From: Jacaranda mimosifolia
Taxonomy: Eukaryota > Streptophyta > Magnoliopsida > Lamiales > Bignoniaceae
Length of the DNA: 64,000 nt
Reading direction: 5' to 3'
Assembly (NCBI GenBank): GCA_018894105.1
Contig: CM032122.1
Span: 34,379,404-34,443,403 of the forward strand
Shown: positions 37,131 to 49,402 of the stretch, in pieces
How positions within the stretch are numbered: position 1 is the stretch's first letter
Layout: each line of letters starts with the position of its first letter
Translations under genes and position numbers: made by a program
The notes under the pieces: generated by a model
What the model saw: the letters and a program-made list of their open reading frames with translations, nothing else
What the model was told of the DNA's origin: nothing
Database searches by the model: none

Positions 37131-38872
37131 AGAGGGGGGGGAGGGGGGAGGGAAAATTGGATAATTGAGAAATCTTAGAGAAATAACAAGAAAAACAAAG
37201 GATGAAACCCAATGACTCCATCACAAACAACAAATTAATAAGGTAAGAATTTTTGGAACTAAGAATTTGAAATTCATAATATCAAACCGAACAAACTTCT
37301 TTGGCTAACTCATGTTGCAATGGATTTCAGTCCTTAAGTTTCCATATAAGCTATATTTTGAGTCAATGTGGTGGACTTAAAATCCATCTAATGTGAAGTT
37401 ATTTGAAATCTTTCTCCCAAATCCTTTCATCGAGTCCAAATGTTTCCATCCAAACACAATCTAAAGGAATTTGATTTTCTAAGCTTTGAGGTAAAGATAA
37501 ATCTTAGCTATATTTGCCTTATTGCTCACTTTGTCCAAAACTTTCAATAGGAACTCCAGTTCCCCAAGTACTTTCATTAGTATCCACCTAGTTATCTCTC
37601 TAGTTTCATCTCAACCTAGAAATGGCTGATTTTCATTACCTCAAAAAACCAAAAATGTGTCTCTTAAGATTGCTTGAGCAATCTTTCTGTAGCAAATTAA
37701 ATCTCCTGGTAGGTGTAGCCACAAAAGATCATTAGGAATTTGCTTCCTCAGACATTTATCCCGAGGAATCAACACCAAAAATATATACTGGTCATTGTGT
37801 CCTTTGGTCATTTTACTTACATAATGTCTTCTTCAGCGCACTCCTCAGATTTAGAAGTCAATAGGGCATTCTTTTCCTAAATATCCACTTTCAATGCAAG
37901 TTAACTTCATATATCAAAAGCTGCAAGACTTATCCAAGTGTCCATGTGGGTATTTTATATTTGACATGGAGAACTCTATTTTTTGTGGCTCTCTAAGCCC
38001 TAGTTTTTCACACCCTTCAAAGCTAGCCTGCAAATACTCCTTCTCCAACAGTGAATTTCGACTCCCTAACCCCCAAGCAACCAAGCCTATCTGTGTTAAC
38101 ACATTTGGAGCCCAAAGTTCATAAAATTATCATGGAGAAGGATTGATTGCTGCTGTATAGAACAAGCACGTAACAATATTACTCAGCCAACAATCAAACT
38201 ACAGAAGCATTGCATCAAAAATAAGATTGCAATCAATTTCTATTCATTGAACCATCAAACAACCATGTATATATTGTTCCAATTAGGTACAATATTAATA
38301 TGACTACGCATTCAAAAAATAGCCATAAAGCATGGTACAATAAGCCAAGAATAAAAGCAAAATTTTAGAAACATGAGTAAAGGCCTTACCCAATATCGGT
38401 ATGCCACAACTTCAGCCGGAGTATTTTCCGGAGGACAAGAGCCTAAACTGATCTGCTTTACAGCTTCAATTTGAACAGCCTCAGGGTCCTCCTTTGCACT
38501 CAACTCCAAAGCCAACTGAATTTGATACTCCTCCTCTATATCCTGATCCCTCGAGTTGCTAGATCCCGAGTCCCGTTGAACTGCATCTAGAGCAGCATCT
38601 AAGCTACTACTGGCTCCAGAATCACAAGGTTCCATTCTCTCCCCTCTTGTCACATTAGAGGAGGATGGGAGACTAGGGCTATGCCTATTTGTGACGGAAT
38701 TCAACCATCCAGAGATAGCAGAAAAGGGCTTATGCTCTGACTTAGAGTGTGAAAGCTTTTCAATTGATGAACCATCACTCAATCTATTACCCTTTGATGA
38801 TGAAGAAGAACCTTCAAGCTCTGCAGACTGGTTGGATCCTCCTATATGAAGTTTCTTTAGAAAATTTTTCAT
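26516..38872 (-). CDS. RAF4/SIS8: B3-group Raf-like MAPKKK with EDR1 domain (RAF4/SIS8 type)
   Basis: Exons in coding order: 38872-38390, 35152-34715, 34020-33917, 33415-32139, 32029-31989, 30647-30579, 30174-30074, 29403-29325, 29243-29145, 29062-28994, 27769-27720, 27604-27428, 26684-26516. They join in phase to 1051 aa, the family length. The N terminus [12 protein letters not shown] is typical. The EDR1 domain runs from about residue 110 to 370 ([13 protein letters not shown], then [19 protein letters not shown] and [11 protein letters not shown]). A disordered middle follows, with two alanine-rich runs in exon 4. The kinase domain covers about 758-1010: glycine loop GLGSYGEVY, Lys786 in [14 protein letters not shown] with Asp882, DFG at 900-902, and APE at 925-927, with the [12 protein letters not shown] activation-loop end. 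All catalytic residues are present. Family role: cytosolic MAPKKK; B3 Rafs act upstream of SnRK2 kinases in ABA/osmotic signalling, and SIS8 also in sugar and salt responses. Introns host two MITEs and a long purine tract. Confidence 0.95.
26849..27224. mobile_element. Tourist-like MITE, family B, in kinase intron 12
   Basis: The left end is GGGTATTTAGCT and the right end AGCCAAACACCCTC, imperfect inverted repeats of the family consensus GAGGGTGTTTGGCT. A TTA target duplication flanks both sides (26846-26848 and 27225-27227), which fits the TWA preference of PIF/Harbinger-derived Tourist elements. The body repeats words such as CTTATAAGATGTTTTT. A complete relative lies at 60286-60670 and a truncated one at 61577. 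Confidence 0.75.
30888..31380. mobile_element. Tourist-like MITE, family A, in kinase intron 5
   Basis: It starts TGGCCCATTTGTTTTCATTT and ends AAAATGAAACCAAATGGGCTG, inverted ends of the family whose consensus is GGGCCCGTTTGGTTTCATTT. TTG occurs on both outer flanks and may be a mutated target duplication. At 493 bp it is the longest member seen here. The open frames within it are repeat by-products. Confidence 0.7.
37098..37157. repeat. (GAAA)n plus G-run purine tract, kinase intron 1
   Basis: About eight GAAA repeats run into G8-A-G6-A-G3 and then more purines, giving roughly 60 consecutive purines on the plus strand in the first intron of the kinase gene. G-runs of this kind can form G-quadruplex and mirror-type triplex structures. 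The minus strand, which is the sense strand of the gene, is all pyrimidine. Confidence 0.85.
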
Positions 38873-39314
38873 TTCTTTTTCCCCAAGCTAAAATAATCAA
38901 TGCTAAAGAAGAAAGAACCTGTGCATAAACCTCTCCATTGTCTCAATCCAAGCATGAATCTCAATCACCAAAATGACAATTCAGACAGCAAGAAATGCAA
39001 ATATCAAGCTTCCTCAGTAAACCCTTTTGGTCAATATCCAAGAATTTCAAACATGTGCCATCAGCACCAAGAAAATACCATTCAAGTTTACTTTTTGCAC
39101 AATAATACCCAGAATCCCAACTGAAAGAAAATGCCTTCCTGACCCACCTTAATCACAGCAAACCAAAACCCAAATCAATAGAATACTTGGAGAATCATCA
39201 CACCTCTAGCCTAGAAACAAAAAGAACCACATATGTACATCAGAGAGTGAGCTATAACTATTATTAACTACATAAAGATGGCTCTTTTCTAATCTTCGAT
39301 TAAGATTTCAACGA

Positions 39315-39318
<4 letters not shown>

Positions 39319-39346
<28 letters not shown>
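39319..39346. repeat. (GA)n tract in the kinase leader or promoter
   Basis: About 14 GA dinucleotides lie about 450 bp upstream of the kinase start codon, reading as (CT)n in the sense direction. Such tracts are common in plant leaders and promoters and can be bound by BPC/GAGA-binding factors; that role is inferred. Confidence 0.75.
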
Positions 39347-41379
39347 TCAAATGAAGTACAGCGTATTACTATCTTGAATTGTGTGAAGATAGACGAAAAA
39401 CTAGGTGGGTGTCTAGGGTGGAGATAGGGAGGAACACAGAAATACTAAAATATAAAAGAGGAGTGTAATTGGTCAGTTTGGGAAAAAGAGCCAAATGCAG
39501 CTGCACAGACAGCAAAGACCAACAAGTGGGAAGTAGATTAGGACCTTCAACAAAAATGACTCCTTTTTCTTTTTCTTTTTGCCCTTTCTACGAACCAAAA
39601 CCCAACTTCAACTTGTCCACTCTCTGTCAAAACAGAACAAAACAAATTTTAAATATAAAGCAATTCAAAATTCTTGAGTTTATCCCCGCAAAAGAACTGT
39701 GTTTATGTACAGGACATAAAATCTTGTGCTTTTGAACCGTGAAACTGGCTATGCTCGACAAAATGGGTCAAAACACAATATTTTCAGATAATTTGGTTTT
39801 TAGCAGAATTGATTTTTAGTTCAACTCATTTTTACTAGGAATTGATTTTATGGCTAAAGCTCAACTTTTTGACTTTTAGAAAATAACTTTCTGAAAAGTT
39901 AGAGACAATTCAAGAACAATTTTAGATTAGATGCTAAATCCTTCAAGTTACTATTATAGATCAAAAGTAATTTCAATTTAAATTGTCGAATGTATTGATA
40001 TATCAAAAAGTAAATTTTCAAATTACACAATGGTGTGGAAGTTGCAAATTATAATTTTATACGATGATATTGGCGTTTACTATCAGTAGCATCATTTAAT
40101 TAACGTAAAAATAATTATCCCACACATGACAATTATTGGAATGTAGCCACCTTAAACTGATCGTAACATTATATAATACATTGTGCTGTCAAATATATAA
40201 AAAAAATAAAATTACACATCCACTATGAGGATTTGATTCTAACATATATCTATCTTAATTTTGAGTGTTTTCTTAATCTTTTCTTTTTCATTAATGTTCA
40301 AGTGAAAACACAACGATACAACACAACTATTTTCCATAACCGAATCATATCATTTCTGGAGTGAGTACATATGTAATACATTTTCCAAATCATAGTCAAG
40401 AGGGATTAAGAAAGTTATAGTACTTCCACCTTTTATCCATTTTAGTGACCAAAAAGTTGAAAAGAAAGACAGTTGATAAAACAGTGGTTCATAGTAGGTA
40501 AAACAATAAAAGAACTAAGAAACAAAAGAATATTATGGGAACAGCTTGGAGTGCGTTGGACTGAATTTTCCTTTATGGTACTTGTGTTACTATTTGACAT
40601 GGGTTTCAGCTTGTCCTGTACCATTGGTCAGAAATGGACAATTTTTATGCATGTAAATCAAATACATCATCATAATGATCATTACAATTCCATAGGACAG
40701 GTATGTAACTCAATCAGTTTAACCCTTGAATTTAACAGTCCAGAAAAGTATTTCCTAAAGTGGGTTTTAAATTTCTTCACTGGATCTTATTTGCCTAATC
40801 CAGAAGAGTTTGATTTCATCATTTTCTTTCTGGCACCACTTATTTAATTTAATTAAGATATTTTCTCCTGAGTGCCATGGAGTCTAGAATATGCAAGTGA
40901 AACAATTAAATATATTATTAAAACTAAGATTTTAATACTTAAATTCATGCAACGATCGAATATATATTTATATATATGTTCAATAAAGAGGAGAAAAAAA
41001 AAGAAAAAAAGCTTTAGTATTTGCTTGTATATGGAGAAGAAGATTTGGCCACAAGAACCAACAATCGTAAATTCAATTAAAATTACAAATTCTAGTCATA
41101 TCGCACAATTTTTTATTTTTTCATGTTGTATGAAAATATAATTGATTTTGGTCCCGATAAACAAAATTGTAAATTTCAGTAATACCACCAATCTTTTTAT
41201 TTTTCCATGTTGAGTATAAATATTTTTATTTTTGGTCCTGATAAAAGTACATATAGCTAATAGTATAAGGTACAAATGGACATATTAAACCTTAATTTTT
41301 TTCGATTGAAAATAAGCCAATTTATCTTGCTACCATTCCAATGCTTGTTCTGGAAAACTGTGGTCAAAATAATTGAATA

Positions 41380-41637
41380 ACTACAAGAAAATGACTTATT
41401 TTCCACTAACTTTATTGCCCAACCTTTTTTTTATCTAATTTAGCAAACGAGTTATATTTTCTTAATTAAATTATAGATGTCTTAAGCTGGAAGCAATGTA
41501 CGCATGCATACACATCAAGGCTGGGATTTTAATTGGACGTGGACTATGATTTCGTACACACTTTAAATGATTCTATTTTATTTTTTTAAGTTTTTTTTGC
41601 AATAACGATTTCCCTTTGAGCACAAGTTTCTTGTAGT
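41380..41637. mobile_element. Possible CACTA-related MITE (258 bp)
   Basis: ACTACAAGAAA at 41380-41390 and TTTCTTGTAGT at 41627-41637 are perfect 11-bp inverted repeats and match the usual plant CACTA terminal sequence CACTACAAGAAA minus its first base. The outer C/G is missing and no 3-bp duplication is seen, so a chance pairing cannot be excluded. Confidence 0.4.
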
Positions 41638-41844
41638 CCCCATATATTAGATTATTAAGGTAGATGAGTGCTTTTTCATCTGGAATTGAAAAAAATTCTT
41701 ATATATGTATTACATCACAGTAATATGTGTCAATTAATGTAAGAATAATTTTCAACAAAAATGAAATATTAAAAATAAAAAGATGGCTGCTGTGGTTAAT
41801 AAAAATATATATGTAGAGTTGTACAAGAATTAAAACTTTTTCTT

Positions 41845-42177
41845 GGGCCCGTTTGGTATTATTTTCATTTTTTAGTTTTTATTTCAATCATTTTTAAAAT
41901 ATTGAAAAGTAATTAGTGAAAATGAATTGAAAATGAGTTTATATTTAAACATATTATTGGAAAAATAATGATTATGTTAGAATTGGTAGATTGTAGGTGG
42001 AGAGAGATAGAAATAATAAAATAAAGAGAGAAGATATATAAATTATTAAAGAATGTGTTTTGAGATTGAAAATGAAAATGATGTTGAGTGAAAATATGTA
42101 AAAAAAAATGATGTATTTTTATTTTTAAATAGTAAAAAATGTGAAAATAATGAATGAAAATGAAACCAAACGGGCCC
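41845..42177. mobile_element. Tourist-like MITE, family A
   Basis: It has perfect 13-bp terminal inverted repeats, GGGCCCGTTTGGT and ACCAAACGGGCCC, extending into ATTTTCATT / AATGAAAAT. The interior shares words such as GGAGAGAGATAGAAATAAT and GAAAATGATGTTG with the copy at 58161. At 333 bp, it has no coding capacity. The flanking triplets do not match cleanly. Confidence 0.8.
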
Positions 42178-42743
42178 TGTCACAAAATCCGATGCCTTTG
42201 TTTCAAGGGAAGATGGAAAAACCCATTTTCCTAACCAATTTTTCGGTTTTTCTAATTATGTGGGGATAAAAAGTAAGTGGTCCTACTTTAAACTGATTTT
42301 GGACCAAAAAAAAAGGTCAGTTTTAATTAATTATTGCATTAATATTAATTTTAGGAAATCCTCTTGCAGCATCCGTCTCTCTCTTTGGAAAAAATCGTCG
42401 CGCTAAATGCAACATTTTAAGAAAATTAAATCCTTTGCCATATTTCTCGTATAGAAAAAGATAAAAAATATATACATATAACTTTGCATCATGCAGTCGG
42501 CAGTTTTTTTCGGTAAAGGACAATTTTGTTGTTATTACAAGGTCTTGTCTTTTTAGACAACAACTCTACAACTAAAAAAATTTGTATGTTTCTTGAGAAA
42601 ATTTTAACGTCGTATAAAAACAAATAAAAAAGTAAGTACTTTCTTTTCTCAAAACAAAATAAAATATAACTTAAAGTTTGGGATTTATAGGTTTATGCAT
42701 GTATTATATATGCTCTAGTCTTCAATCCTCTAAAATATTTATT

Positions 42744-43332
42744 TGGAATAAAGATACTTTGCCATTCAAATTGTACATGTTTTTACATTTTGCCAATCTT
42801 TTTTTTTGTGGCACAACATTTTACCATATAAACTATACTTTTTATTTTGCCTTGCCATACATGAACCAGTTTTGATAAAATATTTCATGATATTCAATCA
42901 CAGGAGTGATCAGAGTTTTTTCTAAAGATATTTTTTATCACTTTATTAAAAAACTATCTTTTTTAACTTGATTTATTATGAGATATGCACCTAAAAGTAG
43001 ACTGAAAAAAATTCGTTGTATTTTGCGATTTAGCAAGGTCACACTGAGGATGTGACTATTGATGTCCATAAAATTAGAAATTTTGATTATAATACCTAAA
43101 AAGGAGGCCCCTGGCATTGATCTAACGAAGTTATTCCATAATATTCCATCAAAATTTGTTCGTATATGATATGATGTGACGAAGTTATTCCATAATATTT
43201 TACCATAATTTGTTCATATATGATACAATGCAAAAAAAAGTGTAGTTTAGATAGTAAAGTGTCACAAAAAATAGACTAATTAGCAAAGTGTAAAAACACA
43301 AATAGTTCGGATGACAAACTGATTTTATCCCA
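42744..43332. mobile_element. Foldback element with ~100-bp inverted arms
   Basis: The left arm (about 42744-42850) and the reverse complement of the right arm (about 43332-43215) align over about 100 bp with scattered changes. Shared words include TGTTTTTACA, TTTTTTTGTG, and AAACTA.ACTTTT. A 54-bp tandem repeat sits in the spacer. The structure is that of a foldback or long-arm MITE. The family and the exact ends are unknown. Confidence 0.6.
43126..43233. repeat. 54-bp tandem duplication
   Basis: CGAAGTTATTCCATAATATT starts at 43126 and again at 43180, each followed by a diverged AATTTGTTCGTATATGATA. It lies inside the foldback element. Confidence 0.8.
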
Positions 43333-46320
43333 ACTTATTTTAAAGATATCTATTAACGTATTGGTGCTTCAATTTTTAATGATTTTTTCAGACTTTAACC
43401 TTTTATTATTATTTTCTTAAGATTATTTTCAATTTTTTAAAATAAAAAAGAATTGAATTTGTAAAAACTATGTTTAATTTCTCATCGAAAAGTAAAGGAT
43501 TTGGAGCAATACTATAATTAAATTTATTGAAAACATACACTTTTATCATAACTTTTATCAATCCATATCCAAAAAGAGGCAAATGACTTTTACCTCTTTT
43601 TTAACTTTTTTAGCCTGAAAATAGAGTCATTAAGAGTTTTTAAAAATGAATTTCAAAAATCCAGACCGTGGGAGGCCCGTTCGTCATATTTCCATTTATA
43701 TTTTTAATTTCCTACTTTATAAAAGATAAAAAGTAGTTATAGATTGAGATTTGAAAATGAAATGTATTTTAATATTTTTATCTAAAAATGTAACCAAAGT
43801 AGATATGTGGGTGTAGATATAGATAGGTTATACTTTTTATATTTAAAAAGATTAAATTTTCAAAATATATGCATATTTTAATTATTTTAGAGTGATAGTA
43901 GATAATTTATGTCAAATCAAATTTGAACTTGATTGGTGCGGTATAGAATGGTAGAGTAAATATAAGAAAAATAGATAATAAAAATAAATAATATTTACAG
44001 CAAAAATGAGATAAATAATTAGTTTTTTATTTTTAAATAGTGATGAATATTAAAAAAAAGTTTTGAAAAAAAAATCAAACTAACTATGGAGGTTAATTTA
44101 ATTTTATAAAATTAAATTATAAAATTGAGTGGATGAAAGAAAATTAAAATGTCAATACCTATTATAAGTAACTACACTTACACCATTAAATATTAACTGA
44201 CCTTGCTAATTACGAAACCGGCCTAGAAGTCTAATTAGTTGAAATTTTCGAACCACTTAAGTAGTATTATTTAAAATGGCCATATGTAATTATGTATTGC
44301 CCACTAAACACCTTATTGGAATATTCAACGGAGGAGACGTAAAGGCCGTTTGGAAGCATTTTTTTTTTTTTTTTATTCTCCCCCATTTTTCGAAGAATTG
44401 AAAAAAAAAATAATAAACAAAGAGGTGAAAAAATATGGTATATATTTATTCGTATTTTAGAATGAATTTATATATTTATTTTTGTTTTGGGGACACATTT
44501 TCTATTTTAAATGTCAAATTAGTTCATTTTTTGCGGTGTTAGTTTAAAATGTCCCAAGGGGATTATTTTCATCGATTCTGTCAATCAGTCACTGTTATTA
44601 TATAAAACTCTTATTCCTACAATCTCTTATTTGACATAGTCCAAATACAAACAAGAATGGAGACAAATCAAACAATACAGAAAATATAATCAAAGGAAAA
44701 GTGATATGGCAGAAATCACGCCCTCAATTTATTCCCATAATCACTCGGTCAACCTTGTTTGCATTCTCCAATACTCCTCAAGTTAGGTGATACTGCACGA
44801 AAGTATAACGAGTTCCTTTTAATAAATAGCAGTGTGTCGGTTCATCTTTTTTGAAAGATGTATAAAAAAATTATTTACTTTTAATTATTATGGAAGTTTT
44901 GTAATTCTTCGGTGAATAATTTCTCATGTCTTGATTTTTATTGAGACTAGATATTAATATATATATATATATATATACATTTTTTTTTTTTGATAGGCTT
45001 AGGTCCATTAGGGTTTCTTCGTCTTCTTCATGAGCTGAATTATTTTTGGGCTTTCTAATCCATTTTTTATCCATATAGTTAGTTTGTTATATTGGGTCTT
45101 TGTTAGCCTTTTTACTAATTTACCCTTGTAGTATTAATTATTAAGTCCCCCTATTTTCAATTTGAAAATCTTATTTTTCATATTGAAAATACAATATAAA
45201 TTCGATTTCAATGTTTACCTTACTTTAATTCATCAAAATAAGATAATTGATATGATTAATTCTCACCGACTAAATTAAGTTAAGTGCATAATTACATTAT
45301 GGATGAAGCTTTTGTCGCATTCATCTACGAATTTAGATGAATTTTATGTCTTTTATGCCTAATCTAAAGGCTTAGGAAGGTTTTGTGTCATAGTTGTCTA
45401 AAGATTTAGTTAAATTTCAAATTGATTATAAAAAGTGGAAAGTGAAAGAGTGTGACTTAGATCAGATTATGATCGAAGTTACATCAAAATTTGCAAAAGA
45501 GAGAGAGGGGGGAAGCATTGTAGTATTATATAAACTTTTTTTTTTTTTTTTCATTCAAAAAGTTACAGAATAAGGAGTACAACTTCCTAAAAAAAGAGCT
45601 TCGAAAATTAGAAAATGTCTCCCGTTATTTTTTAACATGGTCTTGTCGCATTCTATTTCTGACTTGAATAAAGAAAAAAAAAATTAAAAGTAGAATTTTT
45701 ATTGAAAAAAAAAGAAGGGAGAAATAAATATTTTAAGCATCAATTTTTAAATAGTAAAGAATAAAAAATAAAATAAAAAAAGGAAAGATAAGACCAATAG
45801 ACCACTTGGTTCCAAAAAGATTTAATTTTTAATAGTTATGGTGGTATGGTTTAACCTTTTTGGAGCATTGCAACCGTTTTAGGACAGGGTGGCTCCAAAG
45901 TCGTTCTACTTTAAATTGGTATAATACGTCAGTCAATTCATTTGCCTTATATTTTATTGTAAGGAGTGGCGGCTTTACGATTCCCACTTCCTTAATTCAG
46001 TAATGCTTGACGGCCGACGGATGCACAATGTGGATTGTGGGTGCCATTCATTTAACAATTTCACATTATATTCAGATACATGTGACCAGATTTGAATTTT
46101 TTATCCAATCAAATTAATTATTGATTCAATGCAATAATTCTCAATAAAAGATCTTACGATTAGTAAAAACCTCTTATTTTTATGGAATAGCTATTCTTAA
46201 TAAAAGTTCTAATACCAAAAAACATGAGAAAATTTTAAATGGATGTACGCAATTACATTTATTTTTACTAGATCAAGGAGCAATGGGTGATAAAAACTGC
46301 CCACCTCCGTGGACCACGAT

Positions 46321-46434
46321 CACTACAAGTAAATACAGTACTACAAATAAAATATAAAGGACAATATAAATATTACTACTAATAATATATGAAAATGATA
46401 ATACTTTTTATTTTGTCACTCAATAATATTTTTA

Positions 46435-46473
<39 letters not shown>

Positions 46474-46735
46474 TATTATTATTATTATTATTATTTTGTC
46501 ACAATATGACTTAATAGTGATAAGAACTAATGTTTTAAGTTGTCACAATTAACAATCAGCAATAAATCTATATGTATAATTTATTTTTCCATTCAATAAT
46601 ATTTTTAAGTAATAATATTTTTTTTTATCACAATATGACTTAATAGTAGTGTGACAAGAATTAATATTTTAAGTTATCACAATTGACAACTAGCAATATG
46701 TCTATATGTATAATCTAGTTGCAATAGAAATCTTG
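46321..46735. repeat. Possible CACTA end with subterminal direct repeats
   Basis: CACTACAAGTAAA at 46321 resembles a CACTA terminus. A segment beginning TCACAATATGACTTAATAGT at about 46498 recurs at about 46629 (period about 131 bp), including TCTATATGTATAAT near the end of each copy. Between the two parts lies an (AAT)n(ATT)n palindrome (46439-46495). No matching right terminus was found, so this may be a decayed end fragment. Confidence 0.4.
46439..46495. repeat. (AAT)n(ATT)n palindrome
   Basis: About ten AAT triplets are followed directly by about eight ATT triplets, giving a nearly perfect self-complementary stretch of over 50 bp that could fold into a hairpin or cruciform. Confidence 0.9.
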
Positions 46736-47888
46736 TCACTATAGGTGGATCGCTACTTGCGAATGGTGACAATTTAATACTATTCTTATACTATTAAGTC
46801 TAAAGTAACTGTTAAGGATATTGGTAAAAACGTCTTTTTTTTTTTTTCTTTTCTTCTAATCTTATTTTAGTATTTTTCTCTATTTCAATTTGTTTCTCCC
46901 AATTTTTTATATTTTCAATAGGACTTTTCTTTTTTAAAATATAACTTTTCTTTCAAAATTGTCATATTAGTTGAAATAATGATAGAATCAACTAATTTTT
47001 CAATTACTACTTTTGAAAGTAACATATAATATGAAGTTGTGCTTTATATGTTCCTCAATTATCACTCCTATATTCTCTTTGGGATATCCCAAAACAATGC
47101 TTCATTTCCTAAAGTAATTTTTTTCTTCTTAAAGATCCTAATGGAATAATACAACATCACTAACTCTTAATTAATATTTTTTATAACAATAATTTAAATA
47201 AGCATTAAACTCCATTTCCAATCAAATTAAATCTTTAAAAAAGGAGATAGAGGGAATATACACCTTATGCATACTTTTCTTGAATCCAATTATCTTCATA
47301 ATTTTGGAATAAAGAAATATTACTTTAAATTTATTTTTATTGGACTTTTTGCATGGGAAAGTTTGACAAGTGGGCAATCCCGACAGGTCTGACGTGTTTG
47401 TATTTAAAGTCGTTTCAGTATTTCCACCAGTCCAATTTTTTGTCCGAAGAGGATATTTAATTCTTACATTTATTTTGGGATCAAATGGGGGCTGTTTTTT
47501 TCTTCCATTAGCATTAAAAAGAAAAAGTATAATAATGGTGGTGGTTGAATCTAACATGCTATTGGACGGCAGTATTTGTCCCCAACTTGCAACTCTCATT
47601 TATGTAGTAAAAAATTATGGTTGTACACTAGCATCATCTAACATTAAAATATATATATATTTATTTATAGATACGTTTTTTAAAAATTCACTAAATTTGA
47701 ACTCCCGTAAAATTAATGTTAGCAGGCCAAAAAACCACTCCATTGTAATGTTAATAAATAATTAAGAGCTATACTTTCTCAATTTGATTTTGATCAAAAA
47801 TAAATTTTTAAGTAAAAATTAAAATTATTTATTTTTATGATATTTCTTTTAAAACAGTGATTGACAACTAGTTCTACTAAAATATTAA

Positions 47889-48241
47889 GGGACTGTTTGG
47901 TTTTGTTTTCTGGAGGTATTTTTATTTTTTAGTGAAAAATTAGTTATAAGTGTGATTTTAAAAATAAAATATTGTTTGGATGTTTTGTTTAAAATGAAAT
48001 AATTATGTAGGGTTGAAAATGAGTAATATTTGAATATTATTGTATTGTTATATTAAAAGTCATGCAGATGAGAGAGTATGAGAAAATAGAGTGTGAAAAC
48101 ATAGAGAGAGTGTAAGAGTGTGTTTGGAAAATGTGCTAAGGATAAAAATATTTATGAAAATATGAGAGAAATTAATAGTTTTCTGTTTTCATTTTCAAGA
48201 AAAAATAAAAAGGAGTTTTGAAAACAAAACCAAACGGGCAC
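47889..48241. mobile_element. Tourist-like MITE, family A, TAA duplication
   Basis: It starts GGGACTGTTTGGTTTTGTTT and ends AAAACAAAACCAAACGGGCAC. The triplet TAA lies directly outside both ends (47886-47888 and 48242-48244), the expected TWA target duplication of Tourist elements. At 353 bp, it has no coding capacity. Confidence 0.8.
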
Positions 48242-49031
48242 TAAGTAATAACTTTTTAAAAATATTATTTTTAAAAAATAAAACTTTGATTTAATCAATC
48301 AATATAATATACCATTTATTAGGAGTGTTAATCACCAAGAATTAATATAATTCAATAATCTACTTTTCACAAGAATATAGAATATCAGACATTACTGGCA
48401 TTTATTAGCGATCTATTTAAAATAATTATTAATAATTAATTATGAACTACCATCAAAATTTTAAATATTTACACACATAGATATATAGAAGAGACTTAAA
48501 TTCAATATTTGTAGCATCTCGAGGCTTCTATGTTATCACTTGAATGAATCTCATTAGTTAACTATGTTTCTGTATTTTCTGAAAAAAGTAATTAAAAAAC
48601 AATAAATTTGGATAATATAATAGAAATAAAATATAATCTGAAGTTAGCTAAAGTGATTGATCATTTGGATTTTGTTGATAAAATTAATAAGATTGATTGG
48701 ATGAAGTAGGAAGCATAGTTCACCAAAATATTATTGAAATTTAAAATAGCCCACCTAACTAATTATGAATTCGATTGTTCAATCTCTATTCTCAATCCCT
48801 ACCTAAAATAAGTTTTCAATTAATTTTGGGATTGTAAATTGGGTTCTTCATCAATTCTGGGCCAAGAGTATGTAATCTCAATTTGACAAGGCTTTGATAG
48901 AATTGTCTAAAGGCCTATTCTTAAATCCAAACAAGCTCTCAATACAAAAATAATTTAGGGCTTGCATTCTCAGTTTACTCTCAAACTAATTTTGAAAGAA
49001 AATAAAATAAAATAATAAGAATAAAGGCTTA

Positions 49032-49402
49032 GGGGCTGTTTGGATTTGTTTTATGGAGCATTTTCCTTTTTTGGTGAAAAGAAATAGTGAAAAGTTAGTT
49101 ATAAATATGTTTTTGAAAATGAAATGTTGTTTGGATATTTTGTTTAAAATGTAATGATTATGTAGGGTTGAAAATGAGATGTATTTAGAAAATGTAGCGT
49201 TTTATATTAAAAATCGTGTAAACGTGAGTGGAAAAAAATGAAAGGTGAAAATAGAGAGAGAGTGTAAGAGTTTGTCTGTTCGAATATTTTGAAAATGAAA
49301 ATGTCTGTGAAAATGGGGGAGAATCAGAGAAGTTGATAACTCTCTATTTTTATTTTCAGCAGAAAATGAAAATGAGTCTACAAAACAAAAACAAACAAGC
49401 TG
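49032..49402. mobile_element. Tourist-like MITE, family A, TTA duplication
   Basis: It starts GGGGCTGTTTGGATTTGTTT and ends CAAAAACAAACAAGCTG, with TTA directly outside both ends (49029-49031 and 49403-49405). The interior resembles the 47889 copy, sharing GAAATGTTGTTTGGATATTTTG-type and ATTATGTAGGGTTGAAAATG words. It is 371 bp long. Confidence 0.8.
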
